A stretch of DNA of 64,000 nt from assembly GCA_036171275.1 (NCBI GenBank), contig JAVHQT010000042.1, positions 1-64,000 on the forward strand, in the 5' to 3' direction. Numbering within the stretch: the first letter of the stretch is position 1; every line of letters starts with the position of its first letter. Below are positions 34,187-42,534 of the stretch, piece after piece. The position numbers and the translations under genes were made by a program. The notes below the pieces were generated by a model. That model saw nothing but the letters and a program-made list of their open reading frames with translations. It ran no database searches and had not been told where the DNA came from. This DNA is from PALSA-1006 sp036171275. GTDB taxonomy: Bacteria > Pseudomonadota > Gammaproteobacteria > Burkholderiales > Gallionellaceae.

Positions 34187-35419
34187 TTGACTAAACGCAG
34201 AGTAGTAGTGACCGGCTTGGGGATCGTTTCGCCAGTGGGTATCGGTGTTTCTCAAGTGTGGCAGAACATTTTGGCTGGTCAATCTGGTATTTCACGGATC
34301 ACGCACTTCGATCCCAGTCAGTTTGCTTGCCAAGTAGCGGGTGAAGTTAAAAACTACGACGTAAGTCAATATCTACCCCCTAAAGAAGCGCGCAGAACCG
34401 ATCGTTTTGTGCATTTTGGGCTCACCGCTGGGATGGAGGCTTTCAAGGATTCCGGTTTGGAAGTGACTGAGCAAAATGCCGACCGCATTGGTGTATGTGT
34501 CAGTTCTGGCATTGGCGGTTTGCCGATGATTGAATCGACGCACAACGACTACCTAGCCGGTGGTCCGCGCAAAATTTCCCCCTTCTTTATTCCCGGCACA
34601 ATCATCAACATGATTTCGGGCAATTTATCGATTATGTTCAATTTGCGCGGACCTAATTTTTCAGTGGTTTCTGCGTGCAGTACCGGCACGCATAGCATTG
34701 GTGAATCGGCTCGCATTATTGAATACGGTGATGCCGATGTGATGCTGGCAGGCGGAGCAGAATCCACGATTTCGCCGTTGGCAATTGGTGGCTTTTCCTC
34801 GGCTAAAGCGCTTTCAACCCGAAATGACGACCCTGTTACCTCCTCACGTCCTTGGGATAAAGGGCGTGATGGTTTTGTGATGGGTGAGGGCGCAGGGGTG
34901 TTAGTGCTGGAAGAATATGAACACGCCAAAGCGCGCGGTGCCAAAATTTATGCTGAACTATCCGGCTATGGTATGAGTGCGGACGCATACCATATGACCA
35001 CGCCCAGTGCGAATGGTCCGAAACTGAGCATGACCAACGCCTTGCGCAATGCGCGTTTAAACGCGGATCAAGTGCAGTACATCAATGCGCATGGCACTTC
35101 AACACCGGTTGGTGATAAAAACGAAACCGAAGCGATTAAATTAGCGTTTGGCGAGCACGCCAGAAAGTTGGTAGTGAGTTCAACCAAGTCCATGACAGGG
35201 CATTTGCTAGGCGGTGCTGGTGGAATCGAATCATTGTTTTGCGTGTTGGCATTGCGCGACCAGATTGCGCCACCGACAATCAATGTATTCGATCAAGACC
35301 CTGATTGCGATCTCGATTATTGCGCTAATGTCGCCCGAGAAATGAAGATTGACGTAGCCATCAACAATAACTTTGGCTTCGGTGGCACGAACGGCAGCTT
35401 GGTGTTTCGAAAAGTTTAA
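34187..35419 (+). CDS. fabF: 3-oxoacyl-ACP synthase II
   Basis: This 410-aa ketosynthase elongates acyl-ACP. The catalytic Cys is in VSACSTGTHS and the two histidines in INAHGTSTPVGD and KSMTGHLLGGAGG. I start at the TTG at 34187 (MTKRRVVVTG) because GTGGAG lies six bases before it; a GTG at 34175 is possible. It is followed after 10 bp by pabC. Confidence 0.96.
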   Translation: MTKRRVVVTGLGIVSPVGIGVSQVWQNILAGQSGISRITHFDPSQFACQVAGEVKNYDVSQYLPPKEARRTDRFVHFGLTAGMEAFKDSGLEVTEQNADRIGVCVSSGIGGLPMIESTHNDYLAGGPRKISPFFIPGTIINMISGNLSIMFNLRGPNFSVVSACSTGTHSIGESARIIEYGDADVMLAGGAESTISPLAIGGFSSAKALSTRNDDPVTSSRPWDKGRDGFVMGEGAGVLVLEEYEHAKARGAKIYAELSGYGMSADAYHMTTPSANGPKLSMTNALRNARLNADQVQYINAHGTSTPVGDKNETEAIKLAFGEHARKLVVSSTKSMTGHLLGGAGGIESLFCVLALRDQIAPPTINVFDQDPDCDLDYCANVAREMKIDVAINNNFGFGGTNGSLVFRKV

Positions 35420-35429
35420 ATGACGCTGC

Positions 35430-36227
35430 GTGAGTACGCTAGTGAACGGTGTTGCAAGCCGGCATATTGAAGTACAAGACCGAGGTTTGCAGTATGGCGA
35501 CGGTGTCTTTAGGACACTTCTGGTTGAAGGCGGTCAGTTGAAAAACTGGCCGCTTCACTTTGTAAAACTGCAACAAGACTGCCAACAAATCAAGCTGTTA
35601 TGCCCCAGCGAAGCGCAACTATGCGCAGACATAGCAGTCCTTGTTTCACCTGCGACGAATGGTGTACTCAAAGTGATGGTTACGCGCGGCAGTTCAGCTC
35701 GTGGCTATGCGCCAAGCCCAGTCCAGCCTACGCGAATTGTCAGTCTAAATCCGCTTCCGCCGCAAAGTGCCAAGCATATCAAACTACAACTTTGCGATTG
35801 GAAACTGGCGCATCAACCGCGTTTGGCGGGGGTTAAACATCTTAATCGCTTGGAAAACGTGCTTGCTGCTGCCGAATTGCACACGCCAGAATTTTCGGAA
35901 GGCTTGCTGCTGGATGCTTTGGGTAATGTAATTGAAGGCACGCGCAGCAATCTATTTATGCTGAAAAACGGCGCACTCTTTACGCCAGATTTATCTCAGT
36001 GCGGCGTGTCAGGCGTGCAACGGCAGCGCATCATTCGCTGGGCTAAAGCTCACGATATTTCCTGTTTAATCAGCCACATCAAGCTTGATGAATTGTTAGG
36101 CGCAGATGAAATTTGGCTGGTCAATAGCGTGATTGGACTGTGGTCAGTTGCAGAATTCTTAAGTTTTCAAGGCGATGAAAAATGGGCAAAAGTAATCAGA
36201 AAGGAATTGGCGAATGAAGTTTATTAA
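35430..36227 (+). CDS. pabC: 4-amino-4-deoxychorismate lyase
   Basis: This 265-aa PLP enzyme, fold type IV, releases pyruvate from aminodeoxychorismate to give p-aminobenzoate for folate. It has DRGLQYGDGVFRT, the lysine in KHLNRLENVLA, and EGTRSNLF near residue 170. It starts with GTG. It overlaps mltG by 14 bp. Order fabF-pabC-mltG is conserved. Confidence 0.93.
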   Translation: MSTLVNGVASRHIEVQDRGLQYGDGVFRTLLVEGGQLKNWPLHFVKLQQDCQQIKLLCPSEAQLCADIAVLVSPATNGVLKVMVTRGSSARGYAPSPVQPTRIVSLNPLPPQSAKHIKLQLCDWKLAHQPRLAGVKHLNRLENVLAAAELHTPEFSEGLLLDALGNVIEGTRSNLFMLKNGALFTPDLSQCGVSGVQRQRIIRWAKAHDISCLISHIKLDELLGADEIWLVNSVIGLWSVAEFLSFQGDEKWAKVIRKELANEVY

Positions 36228-37194
36228 GTCCTTGTTTTTATTGATTATTTTATCTATTGTAGTGCTGTTTGGGGCAATTAGTTTTTATCTTTCCAAGCCC
36301 TTATCGCCAGCGCCCATAACCTTTTCACTCAAAGCAGGCAGTGGGTTAAAAAGTAGCGTCCATCAAATGCAGCAAGCCGGCGTGTTAAATCAGGAATGGG
36401 CGTTTGTGCTACTGGCGCGTGCCTTAGGTAAATCCGCGTTAATTAAACCGGGAAACTATCAGCTAACCGAACCAGTCAATCCATTGCAACTCCTTGATTT
36501 AATAAGCAATGGTCGCATTGAGCAAACGCAAATCAGCATAATCGAGGGTTGGTCATTTAAACAACTACGCGCTGCACTGAATGCTGACACTGCCTTGCTG
36601 CATGACTCAATGCCGCTGTCTGATGCGGAAATTATGCAGCGGATTGGAGCGGTTGGAACTGAACCTGAAGGACTGTTTTTTCCCGACACCTATCGTTTCG
36701 CCAGTGGTTCCAGTGACTTTGTGATTTTGAAAAAAGCGTATCAATTATTGGAAAGTCATTTGCAACAAAGTTGGAAAACTCGCGCGCCCAATTTACCGCT
36801 GGCTTCACCCTATCAAGCCTTGATTTTGGCGTCTATCGTTGAGAAAGAAACCGGACAAGCCAGTGATCGTCCGATGATCGCCGCAGTTTTTATTAACCGA
36901 CTGAATAAAAAAATGCTGTTGCAAACTGATCCCACTGTGATTTATGGCATGGGCGAACACTTTGATGGCAACTTGCGCAAACGCGATTTGCAAACCGATA
37001 CACCTTATAACACCTACACCCGATTGGGTTTAACGCCGACACCGATTGCGTTGCCCGGGTTGGCCTCGATTGAAGCGGTGCTGCATCCGGCGGTTTCAGA
37101 TGCGCTTTATTTTGTGGCAAAAGGCGATGGAAGCTCGTATTTTTCCAGCACCTTACTCGAGCACAATAACGCGGTTAATCATTTTCAGAAATGA
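36214..37194 (+). CDS. mltG: Endolytic murein transglycosylase MltG
   Basis: This 326-aa protein has a single N-terminal membrane helix (residues 4-26) and the YceG domain. The catalytic glutamate is in LASIVEKETGQ, followed by DPTVIYGMG and LPGLASIEAVLHP. It cuts nascent glycan strands near the cytoplasmic membrane. tmk, which usually follows, is absent in this place; rdgB comes next on the other strand. Confidence 0.95.
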   Translation: MKFIKSLFLLIILSIVVLFGAISFYLSKPLSPAPITFSLKAGSGLKSSVHQMQQAGVLNQEWAFVLLARALGKSALIKPGNYQLTEPVNPLQLLDLISNGRIEQTQISIIEGWSFKQLRAALNADTALLHDSMPLSDAEIMQRIGAVGTEPEGLFFPDTYRFASGSSDFVILKKAYQLLESHLQQSWKTRAPNLPLASPYQALILASIVEKETGQASDRPMIAAVFINRLNKKMLLQTDPTVIYGMGEHFDGNLRKRDLQTDTPYNTYTRLGLTPTPIALPGLASIEAVLHPAVSDALYFVAKGDGSSYFSSTLLEHNNAVNHFQK

Positions 37195-37272
37195 ACTAGG
37201 AACAGAAATTAAGCAAAAGGAAATTCGCTCAATTTAGGCATTCGCCGCAATCTAGCGACCTGACGGCATCAA

Positions 37273-37860
37273 TCAGCTTTTGCCTAATTTGCTGAATAAA
37301 ACTCGCAAAGCCAAGGCGCGATGACTGATTTGCGCTTTTTCTTCGTGGTTTAATTCGGCACTCATCTTCCCGAGCTGAGGCAACCAGAACAGTGGGTCGT
37401 AACCAAAACCGCCTGAACCACGATGTTCCCGCGCAATTTCGCCGTGCCATTCACCCTCGGCAATCAAGGGCTGCGGGTCATCTGCGTGACGCACCAACAC
37501 GAGAACACAATAATAATGCGCGTGCCGATTGTCTATATATTGCAGAGCATGAAGCAGTTTTTCGTTGTTACGCAAATCCGATTTCGGTTCGCCGGCATAC
37601 CGAGCGGAAAAGACGCCAGGCGCACCCTGTAGTGCCGCAACGCAAATGCCGGAATCATCTGCCAACGCTGGCAAACCGCTGGTACGACTGGCGTGACGCG
37701 CTTTTGCCAACGCGTTTTCCACAAAGGTGCAATGCGGTTCTTCCGCTTCAGAAATGCCCAACTCGGCTTGGGTTAAAACCTCAATCCCAAGCGGGGTCAG
37801 TAAATGCTGAAACTCGCGTAATTTGCCAGGGTTATTAGAAGCTAGCACCAGTTTTTTCAT
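37273..37860 (-). CDS. rdgB: XTP/dITP pyrophosphatase
   Basis: This 195-aa enzyme of the Ham1 family removes ITP, XTP and dITP from nucleotide pools. It begins LVLASNNPGKLREFQ and has the catalytic aspartates in ALADDSGICVAAL and the late motif SHRALALRVL. It stands opposite to mltG and next to rph, with which it shares function in RNA and nucleotide quality. The length is normal. Confidence 0.96.
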   Translation of the reverse strand: MKKLVLASNNPGKLREFQHLLTPLGIEVLTQAELGISEAEEPHCTFVENALAKARHASRTSGLPALADDSGICVAALQGAPGVFSARYAGEPKSDLRNNEKLLHALQYIDNRHAHYYCVLVLVRHADDPQPLIAEGEWHGEIAREHRGSGGFGYDPLFWLPQLGKMSAELNHEEKAQISHRALALRVLFSKLGKS

Positions 37861-37906
37861 CTTAGTCTTGGACCTGAGTTGAACGCAGGGTTAGGTGTTG
37901 TGAGAG

Positions 37907-38007
37907 ACGTGCAATACGCTAAGAAGCAACGCTCCGAACGGCTAGGCGAGATGAATGACTTCATTCGTTTCCGTTCATGTGCGGGTAACTGCTATCGAAT
38001 GGTCAAC
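37907..38007 (+). repeat. Diverged intergenic repeat, second copy
   Basis: This is about 101 bp and matches 26477-26578 at shared blocks (ACGTGCAATACGCTAAG, GTTTC-GTTCAT, GCTATCGA-TGGTCAAC). It lies between rdgB and rph. A 73-codon open frame across it is not thought to be a gene. An IHF-like AATCAATAGGTTA follows at 38092-38104. Confidence 0.65.
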
Positions 38008-38145
38008 AGCGGTTTTAGGATAATTAAGCAAGTACAAATTGATTTCGTTCATGACAAAGCTGTTAAACCGAAACGGCAAAAATATATTATAAATCAATAG
38101 GTTAACTATCGCCTTTCGATGGAATCAGGGCGGAAGAGGGTGTGC

Positions 38146-38865
38146 TCACTGCGTGCTTAAAGCGGCGTGTTGCTGCGCAATTAAGTGCGAAATGCCACCT
38201 TGTGCCAAATCCAGTAGTGCATTCATTTCTTCGCGACTGAAGGCCTGACCCTCAGCCGTCCCTTGAATTTCGACGAAATGACCACTGCCCAACATCACCA
38301 CATTCATGTCTGTGTCGCAGGCAGAATCTTCAATATAATCAAGATCTAAAATCGGTTTTCCTTGGTAAATTCCAACTGAAATTGCCGCGATAGAATCAAT
38401 CAGAGGCGATTCTTTAAGCAGTTCTTTTTCCAACAAACCGCTCACTGCATCGTGCAATGCAACGAAAGCGCCAGTAATGCTGGCGGTGCGCGTGCCACCA
38501 TCCGCCTGAATGACATCACAATCCAACTGAATGGTGCGTTCGCCAAGCTTTTTTAAATCCACCACAGCGCGCAAACTGCGACCGATTAAGCGTTGAATTT
38601 CTTGCGTTCGACCTGATTGCTTGCCTTTTGCTGCTTCGCGACTCATTCGATCACCGGTGGCGCGCGGTAACATACCGTATTCCGCTGTCACCCAACCTTC
38701 ACCGCTGCCTTTTTTGTGTGGCGGTACGCGCTCTTCGACACTGGCAGTGCAAATCACTTTGGTGTCGCCACACTCGATTAGCACCGAACCTTCGGCGTGT
38801 TTAGTGTAGTGGCGAGTCAGGCGTATTTCACGCAATTGATTGGCTTGACGATGACTTGGGCGCAT
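38146..38865 (-). CDS. rph: Ribonuclease PH
   Basis: This 239-aa phosphorolytic exoribonuclease trims tRNA 3' ends. It has RQANQLREIRLTRHYTKHAEGS at the N-terminus in two pieces, RMSREAAKGKQSGRTQEIQ near residue 80, and VIQADGGTRTASITGAFVAL. The sequence is intact, unlike the frameshifted rph of some E. coli. It lies beside rdgB. Confidence 0.97.
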   Translation of the reverse strand: MRPSHRQANQLREIRLTRHYTKHAEGSVLIECGDTKVICTASVEERVPPHKKGSGEGWVTAEYGMLPRATGDRMSREAAKGKQSGRTQEIQRLIGRSLRAVVDLKKLGERTIQLDCDVIQADGGTRTASITGAFVALHDAVSGLLEKELLKESPLIDSIAAISVGIYQGKPILDLDYIEDSACDTDMNVVMLGSGHFVEIQGTAEGQAFSREEMNALLDLAQGGISHLIAQQHAALSTQ

Positions 38866-38931
38866 AACAGACTTTCGGAAGAGTTAAAAATGGCGCGCAT
38901 TATAGCGCAGAGAAAATGAGACGCTGTGCGG

Positions 38932-39891
38932 TTAACTGCTGTTTTTGGGGAAGGAAAGCGTGAATTCAACGCCTTGATTGGGCTCGGAAGCGACGTGAAT
39001 TTCACCCCCTAAAACCTGGATTTCATGTTGCACAACAGACAAGCCCATGCCGCGCCCAGCGATTTCGTTCACGTCGGGGGTGGTTGAAAAACCCGCTGTC
39101 AATATTAAGGACTTTGCAAATTCAAGGCTAAACGGCGCGTTATTACCTAACCTATTGATTTCATTGTACTTTTTGTTTATGTCCTGCAAATTCAAACCTG
39201 CGCCGTCGTCACGCAGGCGAATAATCCAATGCGAATGGTTGGCGCTTAAATTTAACCGAATGCACCCTATCTCTGGTTTGCCTAAACGCTGCCGCGCCTG
39301 CGCACTTTCTAAACCATGCACAACCGCGTTTCTCAATAAATGATCTAAGGATGTCGCAAGTGCATTTAGGGTGGCGCGATTCAGTGAAAATTCATCGCCC
39401 GTGATAAGCAGCTGCGCTTTTTTACTCATCAGCGCAGCAGTTTGCGCCACGACACGCTCAAAACGTGGTTTCAGGCTAGCAAAAGTGGGTGCACACACGG
39501 CGTTTTCAGCAAGCAATGTTTGCGGCAAACGTAAAGGCGTGACTAAGGCATTCAGGTGTAGCCAGTCGGATTCCAGACTTTCCCAATCGCTCGGTTGCAT
39601 TGAATTCTGCCCAAAAAAAGCTAAGCGGCTTTCAAGATGGTGTGCCAGTGCGCCAATTTTCATCGCGCCCACCATTCGGGCGCTGCCTTTAAAAGTGTGG
39701 AGCAAACGTTTCAGGGTTAAAACGTGGGCTTGATTAGTCGGTTGCTTGCGCCAAGCGTGCAACATTGTCTGCATTTTGGGGATGAGTTCATCGGCTTCTT
39801 CTAAGAAAATCGGCAATAAAGCCGCCGCGACTTCATCCAAAATTTCAACTGAATCAGGCGAAATAGCGCAGCGATTAGGCGAAACAGGCAT
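38932..39891 (-). CDS. Short CheA/ChpA-like Hpt-ATPase protein
   Basis: This 319-aa protein joins an Hpt domain (LLHTFKGSARMVG with phospho-acceptor His65) directly to a CheA-type ATPase domain: HLLRNAVVHGLE (N box), RLRDDGAGLN (G1) and AGRGMGLSVVQHE (G2). It most resembles the core of ChpA/PilL-type chemosensory kinases but lacks the receiver, CheW-like and extra Hpt parts. It may be a minimal kinase or a remnant. No chemotaxis gene lies nearby. It is separated from rph by 66 bp. Confidence 0.8.
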   Translation of the reverse strand: MPVSPNRCAISPDSVEILDEVAAALLPIFLEEADELIPKMQTMLHAWRKQPTNQAHVLTLKRLLHTFKGSARMVGAMKIGALAHHLESRLAFFGQNSMQPSDWESLESDWLHLNALVTPLRLPQTLLAENAVCAPTFASLKPRFERVVAQTAALMSKKAQLLITGDEFSLNRATLNALATSLDHLLRNAVVHGLESAQARQRLGKPEIGCIRLNLSANHSHWIIRLRDDGAGLNLQDINKKYNEINRLGNNAPFSLEFAKSLILTAGFSTTPDVNEIAGRGMGLSVVQHEIQVLGGEIHVASEPNQGVEFTLSFPKNSS

Positions 39892-40546
39892 GGGAAAATA
39901 AGCGACAGGGCAGTAATAAGTAAAGCTATTGTACGCAAATTAAGCGTGAAATGCTGAACCTAACTGGCATGGTGGCGTCCCTGATTAGGGCGCGCCGCAT
40001 TGTCAAGACCAAAATTCACCAAAATTGAGGGTCGATATCTTTACTTAAGGACACACCGAATAAATCAATCGTTCGCCTAGTTTTATGTTGCAGGTTGAAT
40101 TTAAACGTTGGATTTAATGAATAATTTCTCGACATGCTTCGTTAAGAGTGCCATCGGTGTATCGAAGGAGTGTAATTAGTTTCACGTTGGTACGGGCAAG
40201 ATAATGCCCACATGTTGCCTGCATAATCAGTTCTTCGAGAGTCTCTTGTGTGCAAGCGTGCTACAAGGCAGCAGGGGATTAAACTGTTCGCTAAATTCGG
40301 AAGCACATTGTTTTTGGATTTGCACGCGACGAAGCACGGCTGAAAGCGGGTTCGGTATGACGAGTTTGAATGACCGGCTGTTATCGTCCGCATTTCAATG
40401 ACACCGAATACTGTCGAAGGCGGCATCGTTAGTTTTCACTGGCAACTGGCAGAGGGTGCGTGCTTGACGTCGCAAGGTGTTTTGAAACATGCCGTCCGGC
40501 TGCAAGAAAATTGTATCGATGCGCTCCTTCCGATTACAATATACCT
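39892..40546. other. 655-bp intergenic region, no gene recognised
   Basis: A degenerate REP-like segment is at 40062-40106. A 94-codon open frame on the minus strand (40142-40426) has no family resemblance and odd composition, and I do not accept it as a gene. No tRNA, terminator or mobile element end was recognised. The yqgE promoter should lie at the right. Confidence 0.5.
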
Positions 40547-41107
40547 ATGTCTTCATTAAATCTTAGCCACCATTTTTTAATCTCCATGCCCGCCATGACC
40601 GATCCTTTTTTTGCGAAATCACTCACCTATGTTTGTGAGCACAACGAACAAGGCGCGATGGGCGTCGTCGTCAATCGACCTATCAGCCTTACTTTTAGCG
40701 AGTTATTTGCGCAAATCAATTTGCCCTTAAAAGTCGAGGCACTGGATGATGAATTGGTGCATTTTGGAGGCCCAGTACAATCGGACCGTGGCTTTGTACT
40801 GCATCAGCCCAGTGGTATTTGGCAATCTACTTTACACGTCAGCGACAAAGTAGGGCTGACGACCTCTAAAGATATTTTGCAAGCGGTTGGTGAAGGACAG
40901 GGGCCTGCTAACATATTGATTGCATTAGGATATGCTGGCTGGTCTGCGGGGCAATTGGAAGAGGAGCTTTCGCAAAACGCCTGGTTGAGCGTGCCCGCCG
41001 ACGAACGGATTATGTTTGACCTGCCTGCGGATGAGCGCCTTGCTGCGGCCATGTCTTTGCTCGGCGTTGACTTTGCGTCCCTGTCCGATGAGGCGGGGCA
41101 TGCCTAA
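40547..41107 (+). CDS. yqgE: YqgE/AlgH family protein
   Basis: This 186-aa protein begins MSSLNLSHHFLISMPAMTDP, the usual YqgE start; an upstream extension would have no SD. It has the family segments NEQGAMGVVVNRP, FGGPVQSDRGFVLH and ALGYAGWSAGQLEEEL. Its role is uncertain. It overlaps ruvX by 8 bp, as in many proteobacteria where yqgE-ruvX-pyrB are linked. Confidence 0.95.
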   Translation: MSSLNLSHHFLISMPAMTDPFFAKSLTYVCEHNEQGAMGVVVNRPISLTFSELFAQINLPLKVEALDDELVHFGGPVQSDRGFVLHQPSGIWQSTLHVSDKVGLTTSKDILQAVGEGQGPANILIALGYAGWSAGQLEEELSQNAWLSVPADERIMFDLPADERLAAAMSLLGVDFASLSDEAGHA

Positions 41108-41555
41108 AGCGCTTTGTTCGCTTCCGTCGGGTACTTTTCTGGCATTTGATTTCGGCATAAAACGCATTGGCATTGCCGTCGGTAATAGCATTTCTGGCAC
41201 GGCGCAGCCTTTGACGACTATTCGCGATGAAAAAAATCTACTGCGGTTTGGCAACATCGAGCGTTTGCTAAAAGAATGGCAACCCGTGGCGCTTGTGGTG
41301 GGGATGCCCGCTTATGATGACGGTGAACCGCATGAAATGAGCGCACATTGTCGTCGTTTTGCCAATCAGTTAAAGGGGCGTTTTAGGTTGCCGATTTGGC
41401 TAGTGGACGAACGCTATACCTCGGTCGCCGCCAGCACGGCTTTGACCAAACAAGGTGTGTATGGACGTAAACAAAAACCGCTTCTGGACCAATATGCCGC
41501 GCAACAAATTTTACAAGCCTATTTTGATGAACCTAGTGCAGGAATTCCCGTATGA
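41100..41555 (+). CDS. ruvX: RuvX/YqgF nuclease
   Basis: This 151-aa RNase H-fold protein acts in 16S rRNA 5' end maturation and has been named a putative Holliday junction resolvase. It has AFDFGIKRIGIAVGN with the first catalytic Asp, and VDERYTSVAA with the Glu. The start codon overlaps the end of yqgE. It overlaps pyrB by 4 bp (ATGA). pyrR, found here in some relatives, is missing. Confidence 0.95.
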   Translation: MPKALCSLPSGTFLAFDFGIKRIGIAVGNSISGTAQPLTTIRDEKNLLRFGNIERLLKEWQPVALVVGMPAYDDGEPHEMSAHCRRFANQLKGRFRLPIWLVDERYTSVAASTALTKQGVYGRKQKPLLDQYAAQQILQAYFDEPSAGIPV

Positions 41556-42508
41556 ACAACCCTCAGCTGAATAAACACGGCGAATTGCAACATTTGCTTT
41601 CCACCGAAGGATTACCCGCGCGCATTTTGCGCAATATTCTCGATACCGCCGCCGAATTTGTGAACGTTGCCGAAGGGCGCGAAATTCGTAAAGTGCCGTT
41701 ATTGCACGGCAAGTCCGTGTTCAACGTTTTCTTTGAAAACAGCACCCGCACCCGCACCACGTTTGAAATTGCGGCGAAAAAATTATCTGCCGACGTGGTG
41801 AATTTAAACATTGGCTCGTCCAGTACCAGCAAAGGCGAAACGCTGCTGGATACTGTGGACAATTTATGCGCCATGCACGCCGATATGTTCGTGGTGCGCC
41901 ACTCATCCAGCGGCGCAGCGCATTTAATCGCGCAACACGTCGCGCCCGAAATTCATGTTATCAACGCCGGCGATGGACGCCACGCGCATCCGACGCAAGC
42001 CTTGCTAGACATGTTCACCATTCGTCACTACAAAAAAGAGTTTCATAATCTGCGCGTTGCCATCGTCGGCGATGTGCTGCATTCGCGTGTGGCGCGTTCG
42101 CAGATTCATGCGTTAACTACTTTAGGTGTGCCGGAAGTACGCGTCGTCGCACCCAAAACCTTGCTGCCCACACAGGTGGAAAAACTCGGCGTGCAGGTTT
42201 ATCACGATATGGCGCTGGGCTTAAAGGGTGTGGATGTGGTGATGATGTTGCGTTTGCAAAATGAACGGATGCAAGGTGCGCTATTGCCTTCGGCGCAGGA
42301 GTATTTTAAATATTACGGCTTGACGCAAGAGCGTTTGGCGCTGGCGCACCCCGATGCCATCGTGTTGCATCCGGGACCGATGAATCGCGGTGTAGAAATT
42401 GACTCTAGCGTGGCAGACGGCGCGCAATCAGTCATCTTGTCGCAAGTCACTTTCGGCATCGCCGTACGCATGGCGGTGATGAGCACCTTGGCGGGGAAAA
42501 AACAATGA
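41552..42508 (+). CDS. pyrB: Aspartate carbamoyltransferase catalytic subunit
   Basis: This 318-aa enzyme makes carbamoyl-aspartate in pyrimidine synthesis. It has the carbamoyl-phosphate loop ENSTRTRTTFE, HPTQALLDMFTI and HPGPMNRGVEI. It belongs to the PyrB type that assembles with an inactive dihydroorotase-like partner, PyrC'. Its stop TGA is the first base trio of the 12-bp repeat at 42506, where a restriction-modification module was inserted. Confidence 0.96.
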   Translation: MNNPQLNKHGELQHLLSTEGLPARILRNILDTAAEFVNVAEGREIRKVPLLHGKSVFNVFFENSTRTRTTFEIAAKKLSADVVNLNIGSSSTSKGETLLDTVDNLCAMHADMFVVRHSSSGAAHLIAQHVAPEIHVINAGDGRHAHPTQALLDMFTIRHYKKEFHNLRVAIVGDVLHSRVARSQIHALTTLGVPEVRVVAPKTLLPTQVEKLGVQVYHDMALGLKGVDVVMMLRLQNERMQGALLPSAQEYFKYYGLTQERLALAHPDAIVLHPGPMNRGVEIDSSVADGAQSVILSQVTFGIAVRMAVMSTLAGKKQ

Positions 42509-42517
42509 ACATTCAAA
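42506..42517 (+). repeat. Left copy of the 12-bp direct repeat at the R-M insertion
   Basis: TGAACATTCAAA here, starting with the pyrB stop codon, is identical to 45230-45241 at the start of pyrC'. ATGAACATTCAAA here would have served as the original pyrC' start overlapping the pyrB stop. Confidence 0.9.
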
Positions 42518-42534
42518 GCCGGATTGATAGGTAA

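Noticed and set aside
37879..38100. 73-codon plus-strand frame between rdgB and rph
   Set aside because: It coincides with the diverged intergenic repeat, and the other copy is not open in the same way.
40142..40426. 94-codon minus-strand frame before yqgE
   Set aside because: No family resemblance, no SD, odd residue use; position is compatible with noncoding DNA.
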